From positions 62,001 through 126,000 of the forward strand of contig NZ_VHLG01000012.1 of NCBI RefSeq assembly GCF_006516955.1: a stretch of DNA of 64,000 nt. Direction: 5' to 3'. A program made the translations under genes and the position numbers. The DNA comes from Martelella alba (GTDB lineage: Bacteria; Pseudomonadota; Alphaproteobacteria; Rhizobiales; Rhizobiaceae). The notes beneath the pieces were generated by a model. The model was not told the DNA's origin. It worked only from the letters and a program-made list of their open reading frames with translations, and searched no databases. Below, piece after piece: positions 45,495 through 54,574 of the stretch (the first letter of the stretch is position 1; each line of letters opens with the position of its first letter).

Positions 45495-45593
45495 ATTTCA
45501 CCTGATCGCGGCCCTTAGGGCCGTCCGTTCCCCGTGTCTTGTCCGGGAATTAATGCAGATTTTGCGGCGCGAAGGAAGAAGCCATGACGAATT

Positions 45594-46577
45594 TTACGAT
45601 CCGGCCGCCTCCAGCGGAAAGTGACAGGCAACCGCCCGGCCATCGTTGCGTTTTGCCAGCTGCGGCCGCTCGGCGCGGCATCGCTCCGTCGCCAGCGGAC
45701 AGCGGGTGGAAAAGACGCAGCCTTTTGGCGGGTTCATCGGGCTCGGAATTTCGCCGGTGAGCAGGATACGCTTGCGCTTGCCGCGATTTTCCGGCTGCGG
45801 GATCGCCGAGAGCAGTGCCTGGGTATAGGGGTGCAGCGGCGCGGCATAGAGCGCGTCTGTCTCACCCGTTTCCATCAGCGTGCCGAGATACATCACCGCC
45901 ACCCGGGTCGAGACCTGGCGGACGACGGCGAGATCGTGGGCGATGAAGACATAGGTCAGGCCGAGTTTTTCGCGCAGCTCGGTGAAAAGATTGACGATCT
46001 GCGCCTGGACTGAGACATCGAGGGCCGAGACCGGCTCATCGGCTACGATCAGTTCAGGCTCCACGGCGAGTGCTCTTGCAATGCCGATCCTCTGGCGCTG
46101 GCCGCCGGAAAATTCATGCGGATAGCGATCGAGATATTCCGGGCGCAGGCCGACCAGATCCATCAGCTCGTCCAGCCATTCATTGACCGCCCTGCCGCGG
46201 CGCAGTCCGTGCACCCGGACGGCATCGCCGACAATATCACGCACCCGGCGTTTCGGATTGAGCGAGGCGGAGGGATCCTGGAAGATCATCTGCATGCGCC
46301 GCCGCACGGGTAACAGCGAGTGCTCGCCGGTTCTGGTGATGTCGGTGCCGTCAAATTCAAGCCTGCCCGCCGTCGGCTCGTAAAGCCGGGTGAGGCAGCG
46401 GCCGAAGGTGGATTTGCCCGAGCCGGATTCGCCGACAAGGCCGAGCGTCTCGCCCTTCATCACGTCGAGGCTGACGCCTTCAACGGCGTGAACAATGCGG
46501 CCTGAGCCGGGGCGGATCGTCTTGCCAACGGTGAAATGCTTGGTCAGGTCGACAGCGGAAAGCAGTGGTTTTTCCAT
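45594..46577 (-). CDS. Peptide ABC transporter ATP-binding protein (DppF-type)
   Basis: The 327-residue ATPase has Walker [13 protein letters not shown], signature [15 protein letters not shown], Walker [15 protein letters not shown], and a C-terminal oligopeptide-transporter domain ending with the [15 protein letters not shown] iron-sulfur/cysteine motif. It is the last gene of the amiC-led operon and pairs with the DppD-type ATPase 3 nt upstream. Substrates are probably peptides or amide compounds released or matched by the neighbouring hydrolase. Confidence 0.94.
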   Translation of the reverse strand: MEKPLLSAVDLTKHFTVGKTIRPGSGRIVHAVEGVSLDVMKGETLGLVGESGSGKSTFGRCLTRLYEPTAGRLEFDGTDITRTGEHSLLPVRRRMQMIFQDPSASLNPKRRVRDIVGDAVRVHGLRRGRAVNEWLDELMDLVGLRPEYLDRYPHEFSGGQRQRIGIARALAVEPELIVADEPVSALDVSVQAQIVNLFTELREKLGLTYVFIAHDLAVVRQVSTRVAVMYLGTLMETGETDALYAAPLHPYTQALLSAIPQPENRGKRKRILLTGEIPSPMNPPKGCVFSTRCPLATERCRAERPQLAKRNDGRAVACHFPLEAAGS

Positions 46578-46580
46578 GGA

Positions 46581-47600
46581 TTATGCCTCCGCCATCCGGT
46601 TGGACCAGGCAATGCGCATGGCGTCTGTTTCCTTGTCGTCAAGCACGCAAAGCGCGCTGTGGTCCTTGTCACGGCGGATCGGCGGGCGGGCGGTGCATTC
46701 CTTCCGCGCATGGGGACAGCGCGGGGCAAAGCCGCAGCCGGCGGGAATGTTTTCCGGGGTTGGCGGCATGCCGGGAATAGAGGAAAGCCGGGCAAGCTTC
46801 GGTCCCGTCAGCGGCGGGATCGACGATAGAAGCCCGACCGTGTAGGGATGCATCGGCCGCTCGAACACCTCTTCCGTCGTACCCTTTTCGACCATGCGGC
46901 CGGCATACATGACATGCACCCGGTCCGCGACTTCCGCCACGACCCCCATATCATGGGTGATGAGGATGATGGCCGAGCCGAATTCATCGCGCAGCCGCAA
47001 TAGCAGGTCCAGCACCTGTGCCTGCACGGTGACATCGAGAGCCGTTGTCGGTTCGTCGGCGACCAGAAGGGCGGGGCGGCAGGCAAGCGCCATGGCGATC
47101 ATGGCGCGCTGGCGCATGCCGCCGGAAAGCTGGTGCGGATAGCGGTCGACGGCCTCGTCAGGGTTTGGCAGGCCAACCGAGGCAAGCAGTTCGACGGCCC
47201 TCAGTCTTGCGGCTTTCTTCGAGACGTTTTCATGGGCGCGGATCGCCTCGGCGATCTGCCAGCCGATGGTATAGACCGGCGTCATCGCCGTCATCGGATC
47301 CTGCGAGATCAGCCCGATCCCCGCGCCGCGAATGCGCCGCAGCTCCCGGTCCGGCATTTCGAGGATATGCTTGCCGCGAAACGAGACCGCGCCTTCGACA
47401 AAGGAGGTCTTGCGGTCGTTGAGGCCCAGAAGCGACATCAGTGTCACGGATTTGCCCGAGCCGCTTTCGCCGACAATCGACAGGATCTCGCCCTTGGATA
47501 CGCTGAAGGAGACATCATCGATCGCCTTCACCCGACCGCGGTCGGTGGCAAAGGAAACGGAAAGGCCCTGAACATCGAGAAGTGGTGTTGTCTCGCTCAT
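46581..47600 (-). CDS. Peptide ABC transporter ATP-binding protein (DppD-type)
   Basis: The 339-residue ATPase has Walker [12 protein letters not shown], signature [16 protein letters not shown], Walker [15 protein letters not shown], and the C-terminal [14 protein letters not shown] cysteine group of oligopeptide transporters. Its ATG overlaps the permease stop by one base. It works as a heterodimer with the DppF-type subunit encoded next. Confidence 0.94.
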   Translation of the reverse strand: MSETTPLLDVQGLSVSFATDRGRVKAIDDVSFSVSKGEILSIVGESGSGKSVTLMSLLGLNDRKTSFVEGAVSFRGKHILEMPDRELRRIRGAGIGLISQDPMTAMTPVYTIGWQIAEAIRAHENVSKKAARLRAVELLASVGLPNPDEAVDRYPHQLSGGMRQRAMIAMALACRPALLVADEPTTALDVTVQAQVLDLLLRLRDEFGSAIILITHDMGVVAEVADRVHVMYAGRMVEKGTTEEVFERPMHPYTVGLLSSIPPLTGPKLARLSSIPGMPPTPENIPAGCGFAPRCPHARKECTARPPIRRDKDHSALCVLDDKETDAMRIAWSNRMAEA

Positions 47601-48571
47601 CAGCGGCCCCTCACGCGCGGATCAATCACGACATAGAGAATGTCGACAATGGCATTGGTGACGACGACGAAGAAAGAGGCATACATCACGGTGGCAAGGA
47701 TCATCGGCAGGTCGAGATTGAGCATGGCCTGATAGGTGAGGCGGCCAACACCGTTCAAGCCGAAGACCACTTCGGTAAGCAGCGCCGCTCCGCCGACCAG
47801 CACGCCGAAATCAAGCCCGAACATGGTGACAAAGGGGATCATCGACATGCGCAGCGCATGGCGCAGCATCACGCGTGAGGGTGCAAGTCCCTTGGCGCGG
47901 GCGGTGCGGATATAATCCTCCTGATAGGCCTCGACCAGATTGGCGCGCAGCACCCGGCCGTAAATGCCGATATAGAGTGCGGCCAGCGTGAACCACGGGA
48001 TCACCAGTGTCTTGAACCAGAGCCAAGGCCCGTCGAAAAACGGCTTGTAGCCGAGGCCCGGCACCCAAGAGAACAGCCAGGTGTCATGGAACCGGCTCTG
48101 CGAGACGAGGTTCATGATCTCGCCGAACCAGAAGACCGGCATCGACACGCCGATCAGCGCCAGCACCATCAGCCCCTTGTCGATCACCGTGTCACGGGTG
48201 AGTGCGGCCAGCACGCCGACAATGATGGAGCCGATGACCCAGAGGACGGCGGCACCAAAGACAAGGGACAGGGTAATCGGCGCCGCATTCATCACCTGCG
48301 GCACGACCTTGAGGCCGCGATTGACGAAGGAGGTCAGGTCCTGGGTGACGAAGAGCTTCTTCATCATGATCACGTACTGGACCGGCAGCGGCTTGTCGAA
48401 GCCGAAATCGGCGCGGATGGCCTGCACGGTTTCCTGGGCCGCATTGCGCCCGGCGATACGCGCCGCCGGATCGGAACCCGGTGTGGCGAAGAAGATCAGG
48501 AACACCAGAACGGAAATGCCGAACAGGACAAAGACCATCTGGGCAAGGCGCTGGAGAATGGCAAGGATCAT
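47600..48571 (-). CDS. Peptide ABC transporter permease (DppB-type)
   Basis: The 323-residue membrane protein has the N-terminal LQRLAQMVFVLFGISVLVF segment, six expected TMs, and the EAA loop region EAYQEDYIRTARAKGLAPSR typical of DppB/OppB permeases, ending in DPRVRGR. It is 12 nt downstream of the DppC-type gene in transcription order, the reverse of the common DppB-DppC order. Confidence 0.93.
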   Translation of the reverse strand: MILAILQRLAQMVFVLFGISVLVFLIFFATPGSDPAARIAGRNAAQETVQAIRADFGFDKPLPVQYVIMMKKLFVTQDLTSFVNRGLKVVPQVMNAAPITLSLVFGAAVLWVIGSIIVGVLAALTRDTVIDKGLMVLALIGVSMPVFWFGEIMNLVSQSRFHDTWLFSWVPGLGYKPFFDGPWLWFKTLVIPWFTLAALYIGIYGRVLRANLVEAYQEDYIRTARAKGLAPSRVMLRHALRMSMIPFVTMFGLDFGVLVGGAALLTEVVFGLNGVGRLTYQAMLNLDLPMILATVMYASFFVVVTNAIVDILYVVIDPRVRGR

Positions 48572-48583
48572 CTCTTTTCTCCC

Positions 48584-49612
48584 TCAGCGCAGCTTGGTGC
48601 GCGGATCAAGCGCATCACGCACGGCATCGCCCAGAACATTGAGCGCGAGAACTGTCAGCACGATCGAAATGCCCGGCGCCAGTGACACCATCGGACGCGT
48701 ATAAAGCAGCGACTGGCCGTCCTGAATGATTGTTCCCCAGCTGGCATCGGGGGCCTGCACGCCGATGGACAGGAAGGAGAGCGCGCTTTCGGTGACGATA
48801 TTCAGCGCCATCATGATCGGGATATAGACGATCAGCGTTGTCGTCACATTGGGCAGGATATCCTTGATCAGGATACGCCAGCGCGGAATGCCAAGTCCGC
48901 GGGCGGCGAGCACGAATTCGCTCTCGCGCATCGCCATCACCCGGCCGCGCACCGGACGGGCGATATAGGGCACATAGATGATGCCGATAATGCCGATCGG
49001 CAGGATCAGGCTGCCGGAGGTAATCTCGAAGGGGCCGATGACAAAGCCCTGCGAGAGCAGCACGATCGACAGCGAAATGGCGAGAAGATAGACCGGAAAG
49101 GCCCATAAGACATCGAGAATGCGCGACAGAACCATATCAACCCAGCCGCCGAAAAAGCCCGCCGTCACGCCAATCGCGGCGGCGAGCACCAGACAGATCA
49201 GCGTTGCGGCAGACGAGATCAGCAACGAATTGCGCCCGCCATAGAGAAGGCGCGCGGCAACGTCGCGCCCCTGCGTATCCGCGCCCAGCATATACTGGCC
49301 CTGCCATGTCGGCCCGATTGGCGTGACGCCGAGACCCAGCCCGGTGGTCGAGGCCTGCATGACCTTTTCCTTCTTGCCGTCAAGCGTGATCGATCCGTTG
49401 AGATTGGAGCGGAACGGATCGGTCTGGGCGACATAGCGGGCATAAAGCGGCGCCGCGAGGCAGGCCGCAACAATGGCCACGAGCACGATAAAGGAGGCAA
49501 TCGCCGCCTTGTCCCGCAGCAAAATGGTCCAGGCGCGGCGAAACGGGCTCTGACCGGCGCGCGGTGCGGCGTCGGGCTCGCCTTCGGGCTGGGCGGCAAG
49601 GGCTTCGGACAT
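48584..49612 (-). CDS. Peptide ABC transporter permease (DppC-type)
   Basis: The 342-residue protein has a cytoplasmic N-terminus, RRAWTILLRDKAAIASFIVL first TM, a periplasmic insert (residues 50-105), MLGADTQGRDVAARLLYGGR, and the EAA loop ESEFVLAARGLGIPRWRILI, ending DPRTKLR. It is the heterodimer partner of the DppB-type permease. It is separated from the binding-protein gene by a 70-bp gap with a strong hairpin. Confidence 0.93.
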   Translation of the reverse strand: MSEALAAQPEGEPDAAPRAGQSPFRRAWTILLRDKAAIASFIVLVAIVAACLAAPLYARYVAQTDPFRSNLNGSITLDGKKEKVMQASTTGLGLGVTPIGPTWQGQYMLGADTQGRDVAARLLYGGRNSLLISSAATLICLVLAAAIGVTAGFFGGWVDMVLSRILDVLWAFPVYLLAISLSIVLLSQGFVIGPFEITSGSLILPIGIIGIIYVPYIARPVRGRVMAMRESEFVLAARGLGIPRWRILIKDILPNVTTTLIVYIPIMMALNIVTESALSFLSIGVQAPDASWGTIIQDGQSLLYTRPMVSLAPGISIVLTVLALNVLGDAVRDALDPRTKLR

Positions 49613-49642
49613 TCAGTCTTCCGTCATCTTGAAAGGAAAGGT

Positions 49643-49668
49643 GCAGGCGCCGGAAAACCGGCACCTGC
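49643..49668 (-). other. Intercistronic hairpin between peptide SBP and permease genes
   Basis: GCAGGTGCCGG and CCGGCGCCTGC (one G-U pair) form an 11-bp stem around TTTT. It sits in the short gap after the binding-protein stop. No full terminator T-run follows, fitting mRNA 3'-end protection of the binding-protein message and reduced read-through into the permeases. Confidence 0.6.
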
Positions 49669-49682
49669 TGTGTCGGATCGGG

Positions 49683-51374
49683 TTACTGAACCCAGGACTG
49701 ATCGATCACCCAGCGGAACTGGTTGGAGAACATGAAGTTTCCAACCCGCTTCGCGGTGAAATCGACATTTTTCGGGGTAAACAGCGGTGCAACCGGTGCC
49801 TCGGCCATATAGGCCTTGTCGATATCAGCCCACATGGTGTTGGCGCTTTCCGGATCGGTGATCGCCGTCTGCATGGCGTCCGTCATCTTGGCGTCGATAT
49901 CCTTGTTGCAATAGCCGGCGATGTTGATCGAGGCATCGCTGCCCGGCGTGAACGAGGCGCAGGACAGAAGCACGTTGAGGAAGTTCGAGGCTGCCGGGTA
50001 ATCCATGTACCACTGCGACACCGAGATCTGGACGTTGTTGTCCGTGTTCTGGATGTAGGTGAACTGGATATTCGGCGAGATCGCCTTCATCGTTGCATCA
50101 TAGCCGAGATCGGAAAGCACCGACTGCAGATAGGTGCCGATGGCGCGCGACGTTGCCGTGTCTTCGGCGATCACGGTGACCTTCTCGCCGGCCGTGCCGG
50201 ATTCTTCAACCAGCTGCTTGGCCTTTTCCATGTCCGGTGCAGACCAGCTCTCGCCCGGATCCTTGGTGTAGATGCAGCTGTCGACATGGCCGGGGAAATC
50301 CGGCGGCAGGATCTGGCAGGTTGGCTGGGCCAGAACCGGGCCGCCGAAAATGTTGACCAGCGCGTCACGGTCGATGGCGTAGTTCACGGCCTGGCGAACC
50401 TTGACATTGTCGAAGGGGGCCAGATTTGTGTTCATCGGCGCATACCAGAAGGCAGCCAGCGGATTGACGTGGACCTGATCGGCATATTGGGTGCCAAGCT
50501 CGTTCAGACGGTCAGCCGGCGGGGCATCGAACATCCAGTCGATCTGGCCGTTCTCGATCGCCGTGATCGCGGATTCTTCCGTCATGCCGAAACGATAGTC
50601 GATCTCGTCGGGGAAGCCGTCGGGCTGGGCGTCAGCGCTCCATTCGGCAAAGTTCGGATTGCGCTTCAGCACCATCTTGTCGTTCGGATCGTAGCTCTCG
50701 ATCATGTAGGCGCCGGTGCCGGGAATATAGGCGGTGCCGGCATCGGTTGCAGGCGTATCAGCCGGCAGGATCGAGGCATGCGGAACGGCAAGCTTGTCGA
50801 AGAACTCCGAATCCGGCTGCACCAGATGGAAGGTGATGGTGTTGGCCGCGTCATCGGCGACAATCCCACCTTCCAGTGTGCAGTTGTCCGCATCGGCAAG
50901 GCATTTGTCGGCACCGACGATATTGTTGTAGAAGCTGCCCGAGGTCGGGCCGTGGATCTTGAAGATGCGCTGGAACGAGGCGACGACATCTTCCGGCGTA
51001 ACCTCCTTGCCATTGGCAAATTTGATGCCCTTGCGCAGCGTGAAGACATAGGTCTTGCCGCCATCCTGGGGCTCGGGAATGGCCTCGGCCAGATCCGGCA
51101 CGATTTCAAAGCCATCCGCGCGCGAGGCCTGCTTGAACTTGACCAGACCGTCATAGAGCATCTGGAACACCTGCCAGAATTCGGCGGTGTAGTTGACATG
51201 CGGGTCGATGGTACCGGCGGCCGATACGGCCGAGAGCGTCATCGTGCCGCCGCGGTGGGCGGCCATCAGGTCGGCACGCTCATCGGCATGGGCAATGCCG
51301 GAAAGGGCAGTCTGGCTCAAAAGGCCGATGGCAAGCGCGGTGCCGGCCATGCGGATCGTCTTGGCGAAGGTCAT
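49683..51374 (-). CDS. Peptide ABC transporter substrate-binding protein (family 5)
   Basis: The 563-residue protein has a signal peptide (TALAIGLLSQTALSGIAHA, cleavage before DERAD), then the SBP_bac_5 pattern: GTIDPHVNYTAEFWQVFQML, TYVFTLRKGIKFANGKEVTPEDV, and KVRQAVNYAIDRDALV. It captures peptides, amides or related solutes in the periplasm. It lies 92 bp downstream of the alpha/beta-hydrolase gene in the same direction. Confidence 0.94.
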   Translation of the reverse strand: MTFAKTIRMAGTALAIGLLSQTALSGIAHADERADLMAAHRGGTMTLSAVSAAGTIDPHVNYTAEFWQVFQMLYDGLVKFKQASRADGFEIVPDLAEAIPEPQDGGKTYVFTLRKGIKFANGKEVTPEDVVASFQRIFKIHGPTSGSFYNNIVGADKCLADADNCTLEGGIVADDAANTITFHLVQPDSEFFDKLAVPHASILPADTPATDAGTAYIPGTGAYMIESYDPNDKMVLKRNPNFAEWSADAQPDGFPDEIDYRFGMTEESAITAIENGQIDWMFDAPPADRLNELGTQYADQVHVNPLAAFWYAPMNTNLAPFDNVKVRQAVNYAIDRDALVNIFGGPVLAQPTCQILPPDFPGHVDSCIYTKDPGESWSAPDMEKAKQLVEESGTAGEKVTVIAEDTATSRAIGTYLQSVLSDLGYDATMKAISPNIQFTYIQNTDNNVQISVSQWYMDYPAASNFLNVLLSCASFTPGSDASINIAGYCNKDIDAKMTDAMQTAITDPESANTMWADIDKAYMAEAPVAPLFTPKNVDFTAKRVGNFMFSNQFRWVIDQSWVQ

Positions 51375-51466
51375 CTGGCTGTTCCTTGTTCTTGTGTCAT
51401 GGTTGTTGTTTCAGTTTTCATGCGTCGGGGCGGGCGGCAGGGCTGCCACCCGTATTGCAGTAGAGG

Positions 51467-52408
51467 TCAGCAGGTCTTTTCATCGAGATAGGCGGCAACC
51501 GAAGCCATGCAGGCTGCCCGCTCTTCGACATGCGGCATATGCGATGAGTTGCCGAAGACGATCCAGCGCACATCCGGGATCTCGTCGAGATAGGGGGTGA
51601 CACAGGCCTGCGTCGCCTCGTCATGACGGCCGGAAATCAGCAGGGTCGGGGCGATGATGGTGGAAAGCCTGCCGATGATCGACCAGTCTTTCATCGTGCC
51701 GATGACATGGAATTCATTCGGGCCGTTCATGGTGTGGTAGACGGTCGGGTCCTCGTCGATCTGGTCAAAGGTATGCTTGACCTCCGGCGGCATCGGCACG
51801 ATGCGGCAGACATGGCGCTCGTTGAAGACGTCCGTTGCTGCCTTGTATTCGGCGCTGTCGGTGGTGCCGGCCGTCTCATGCTTCAAAAGCGTTTCCTGCA
51901 CATCGGCGGGAAGGGCTTCACGCAGCCGGTTGGCTTCCGAAATCCAGGTTTCCATCTTGGCAGGAGAATTGGCAATCACCAGTGCCTTCAGGCCTTCCGG
52001 CTGGTCGACGGCGAATTCCGCTCCGAGCATACCGCCCCAGGACTGGCCGAGCAGGCAGTAGCCGTCACGGATGCCAAGATGATCGATCAGATTGTGCAGC
52101 TCTTTCTTGAAGAAATCGACGGTCCAGAAATCGGCGCCCTTTTCCGGCAGATGGGTCGATTTGCCATTGCCGATCTGATCGTAATGGATGACGGCGCGGC
52201 CGGTCTCGGCAATATCCTTGAAGCTGTCGACATAATCATGGGTGCAGCCGGGGCCGCCATGGGCGATGATCAGCGGCGGTTTGCCGGATTTGAGGTCACC
52301 GGTAATCCGGTACCAGGTCTGGTAATCGCCATAGGGCGCGAAACCTTCCACGATCGTCACGTTTTCTGCTCCTTTTTCCTCAGGCACCACGCCTGGTATG
52401 TCCGTCAT
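51467..52408 (-). CDS. Proline iminopeptidase-family hydrolase (L-amino acid amidase-like)
   Basis: The 313-residue alpha/beta hydrolase has the oxyanion [10 protein letters not shown] motif, the nucleophile elbow GQSWGG (Ser), the Asp in SGRHDEAT, and the His in NSSHMPHVE, matching S33 proline iminopeptidases and the closely related L-amino acid amidases. It releases N-terminal residues or hydrolyses amino-acid amides. There is no signal peptide, so it acts on imported substrate, which fits the peptide transporter genes downstream. Its ATG is inside the amiR 3' end (29-nt overlap), indicating coupled expression. Confidence 0.9.
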   Translation of the reverse strand: MTDIPGVVPEEKGAENVTIVEGFAPYGDYQTWYRITGDLKSGKPPLIIAHGGPGCTHDYVDSFKDIAETGRAVIHYDQIGNGKSTHLPEKGADFWTVDFFKKELHNLIDHLGIRDGYCLLGQSWGGMLGAEFAVDQPEGLKALVIANSPAKMETWISEANRLREALPADVQETLLKHETAGTTDSAEYKAATDVFNERHVCRIVPMPPEVKHTFDQIDEDPTVYHTMNGPNEFHVIGTMKDWSIIGRLSTIIAPTLLISGRHDEATQACVTPYLDEIPDVRWIVFGNSSHMPHVEERAACMASVAAYLDEKTC

Positions 52409-52970
52409 CGCGGCAGATCGCTTCTGCCGCCTCCTCGATTGTCATCCGCCAGGTCATGGCGATGGCACGCAATGTCTTCATCGCCGCCTGTTCGTCGCGT
52501 GCCCCGTCATGCATCAGCTTCAAAACCGCATGCACGACAGCCGGGCGCTGTCTGAGCCGTGTTTCAAGGGCACGAATATCCTCTGTCCGGGTCCTGACGG
52601 CTTCAAAGGCGTGGGCGGCCATCAACAGCGCCGAATAGACCCCGGTCGAGCCGATCGGCTTCATCAGATGCGCGTTGGAGCCCTGCGACAGCGCCCATTC
52701 GATCCGCCCCGGCGCTTCCGAGCCGACAAGGGCGATCAGCGGCATGGGGGCAAAGCCGGCCGGCCAGGGAAACTGACCGTCATGGCCGCTATCGGCATCG
52801 AAGAAGATCACATCGGCGCTCGCATCGGCCTCATCAAGTTGTGGCCAGACATGACGGACGGAAACATGCAGCATTTCCAGTTGTCGGGTCAGCTGATCAA
52901 CCGAGGAATGCGGCGGATGCAGGATGATTGCCCGCCACGCGGCGAGGTCGGGACGGCGGCGCTGGCTCAT
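52380..52970 (-). CDS. amiR: AmiR-type ANTAR-domain antiterminator
   Basis: The 196-residue protein has a pseudo-receiver N-terminal half ([48 protein letters not shown]) without an obvious phosphorylation site, a coiled-coil linker, and a C-terminal ANTAR domain ([18 protein letters not shown] and EEAAEAI). In Pseudomonas, AmiR binds leader RNA and prevents termination unless held by AmiC. It overlaps amiC by 4 nt. A promoter and terminator hairpin upstream of amiC are the likely RNA target. Confidence 0.88.
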   Translation of the reverse strand: MSQRRRPDLAAWRAIILHPPHSSVDQLTRQLEMLHVSVRHVWPQLDEADASADVIFFDADSGHDGQFPWPAGFAPMPLIALVGSEAPGRIEWALSQGSNAHLMKPIGSTGVYSALLMAAHAFEAVRTRTEDIRALETRLRQRPAVVHAVLKLMHDGARDEQAAMKTLRAIAMTWRMTIEEAAEAICRDDGHTRRGA

Positions 52971-54145
52971 TTGATCACCGTCAGCCGGCCGGTCCAGTCG
53001 CTGTCCCTGTCAGGCGGCGGGTTAAGGGCGGCGCGGGCCGCGGGCGAGGCCAGATAGGGGTCGGCTGGAATCGCAGCCTCGCTGGAGGCGAAGATGGAAA
53101 AGCGCCCGTCCGTCCCGGCTTCCGCCAGATGATAGGGCAGGGCGGCATGCAATGTCTTGCGGCTGATGCTGATCGGGCCGATTGGCGTTGAAAACTGCCG
53201 GGCGGTGACGATTTCGCGAATGACGGAAGGGTCGTCACTGCCAGCCTCGGCGATGGCCTGGCCAAGGATGGCAGTGGCCGAATAGACCGAGGCAAACGGT
53301 GAGGAAATTGTCTTGGCGGCGCCGAGGCGCTCGCTCATCCGGGCCTTGAAAGCCCGGTTTTCCGCCGTGTCGAGCGCATCGAAATAGGGAGCTGCGGTGA
53401 TGTGGCCGGCACCATCGCCGCCAAGCGCTTCAAGATCGACATCGGTGAGATTGCAGGAAATGACAGGCCGGTTTTTCGGCGCGAAATCGGCATTGTCGCG
53501 TCCAAGGGCGGCATAGGCGCGGACAAAGGCGCTCTGGCTCTCGCCCACCAGATTGGAGAGGATGAAATCAGGACGCTTGTCGATGATTTCGGCAATCAGA
53601 TGCTCGGTGGTCTGGATGCCGAGCGGCAGGTAACGTTCGGCCAGAATCGTACCGCCCTTTGCCTCCACCAGTTCGCGGGCAATGCGCGCCACTTCCCAGC
53701 CCCAGATATAGTTGGACCCGACGATGAAAACCCGCGATCCGTAGCGCGGCAGGACATGGGCGAAAAGCGGCAGAAGATGCTGGTTCGGGCAGGCGCCGAC
53801 ATAGAGCGTCCGGTCGCTCGCCTCATAACCCTCATAGGGAAAGGCATACCAGAGCAGCCCTGCATGGCGCTCGACCACGGGGATGACTTCCTTGCGGCTG
53901 GAAGAGGTGATGGTGCCGACAACATGGCGTGCACCGGTTCGGATCTCGGCTTCGGCAAGCGTGGCATAGAGCGTATCAGAGCCGCCAGGATCGGCAATAT
54001 GCGGCTCCAGCCGGATAGCGAGGCTGTCATCGGCATTGATATCGGCAATGGCGGCAAGGCCGCCAGCCAGCGCCTCGCGTCCGAGCGCTGCATAGGCGCC
54101 GGAGGTCGAAAACAGCAAGGTGACAGGGTAAACCGGAATTGCCAT
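52967..54145 (-). CDS. amiC: AmiC-like ligand-sensing protein (cytoplasmic periplasmic-binding fold)
   Basis: The 392-residue protein has a type I binding-protein fold (VTLLFSTSGAYAALGREALAG, residues 7-28; GTITSSSRKEVIPVVE; FIVGSNYIWGWEVARIARELV; ILSNLVGESQSAFVRAYAALG) and no signal peptide, the mark of AmiC as opposed to transport binding proteins. AmiC sequesters AmiR until amide ligand binds. It is first in an operon with amiR, the hydrolase and the peptide transporter, so the ligand may be an amide or peptide taken up by the system. Confidence 0.88.
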   Translation of the reverse strand: MAIPVYPVTLLFSTSGAYAALGREALAGGLAAIADINADDSLAIRLEPHIADPGGSDTLYATLAEAEIRTGARHVVGTITSSSRKEVIPVVERHAGLLWYAFPYEGYEASDRTLYVGACPNQHLLPLFAHVLPRYGSRVFIVGSNYIWGWEVARIARELVEAKGGTILAERYLPLGIQTTEHLIAEIIDKRPDFILSNLVGESQSAFVRAYAALGRDNADFAPKNRPVISCNLTDVDLEALGGDGAGHITAAPYFDALDTAENRAFKARMSERLGAAKTISSPFASVYSATAILGQAIAEAGSDDPSVIREIVTARQFSTPIGPISISRKTLHAALPYHLAEAGTDGRFSIFASSEAAIPADPYLASPAARAALNPPPDRDSDWTGRLTVIK

Positions 54146-54171
54146 CGAAAACGGGTGCGCTCTTTAAAAAC

Positions 54172-54212
54172 AAAAAACCCCGGCCTCATCCGCAAGCGAA
54201 TGATGATCGGGG
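54172..54212 (-). terminator. Leader terminator (attenuator) upstream of amiC
   Basis: On the minus strand CCCCG and CGGGG enclose a second stem (TCATTCG/CGGATGA with a CTTG loop) and are followed by TTTTTTG and TTTTT. This intrinsic terminator lies 26 nt before the amiC ATG and downstream of a promoter, so it interrupts the operon's own leader instead of ending another gene; the upstream neighbour is divergent. This is the place where an ANTAR antiterminator would act. Confidence 0.72.
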
Positions 54213-54225
54213 CGCAATTGCCATC

Positions 54226-54239
54226 GGCCAACAAGGGCC
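54226..54239 (-). ncRNA. Candidate first stem-loop of an ANTAR-type leader RNA
   Basis: In the minus-strand transcript GGCC, a 6-nt loop CTTGTT and GGCC form a short stem-loop located between the promoter and the terminator. ANTAR targets are two stem-loops with 6-nt loops, the second overlapping the terminator; known loops have A at position 1 and G at position 4. Here position 4 is G but position 1 is C, so the match is partial. The terminator's inner loop also contains CTTG. Confidence 0.4.
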
Positions 54240-54252
54240 TGTGATGTTTCCA

Positions 54253-54281
54253 ACATTAGGAGCAGGTGAATTTCTAGTCAA
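54253..54281 (-). promoter_or_regulatory. Sigma70-type promoter of the amiC-amiR-transporter operon
   Basis: On the minus strand TTGACT (54276-54281) and TAATGT (54253-54258) are spaced 17 nt, a near-consensus promoter. Transcription would start around 54246, giving a leader of about 100 nt before amiC that contains the stem-loop and the terminator. Confidence 0.65.
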
Positions 54282-54375
54282 GTGAGGTTTTTGCCTAAAA
54301 AACGCGCTTTATGGCGATTTCTGCGAGATGCCACATTTTTCCTGCGATACCACACATCTTTTGGGGTCTTTTCAT

Positions 54376-54524
54376 ATCTGGCGCACAGATTGCTCCAAAA
54401 GGACACATTTTTTAGGATTTTTCATCCCAATCAATGGTGTAGTTGCCGATGAGCCATTCAAATAGTCGGTGCTTTTTCCATGGTCAGGACTTTTAGGTTG
54501 AGAGATTTTTGTTGCAGATGCAAC
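54376..54524 (+). promoter_or_regulatory. Upstream region of the kinase gene with two palindromes
   Basis: ATCTG and CAGAT flank five bases at 54376-54390, and GTTGCA and TGCAAC flank two bases at 54511-54524, 51 bp before the kinase ATG. The motif CACATTTTT occurs at about 54332 and again at about 54404. These could be regulator sites for the kinase-phospholyase operon or for the divergent amiC promoter. Confidence 0.35.
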
Positions 54525-54574
54525 GGCAATCATGTTGTATATCCCAAAAATGGGGAACGACAGACGGTTGGCGA

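Noticed and set aside
54226-54239. Exact match to the canonical ANTAR hexaloop (A at position 1, G at position 4)
   Set aside because: Only the G at position 4 fits; I kept the stem-loop as a candidate with lower confidence.
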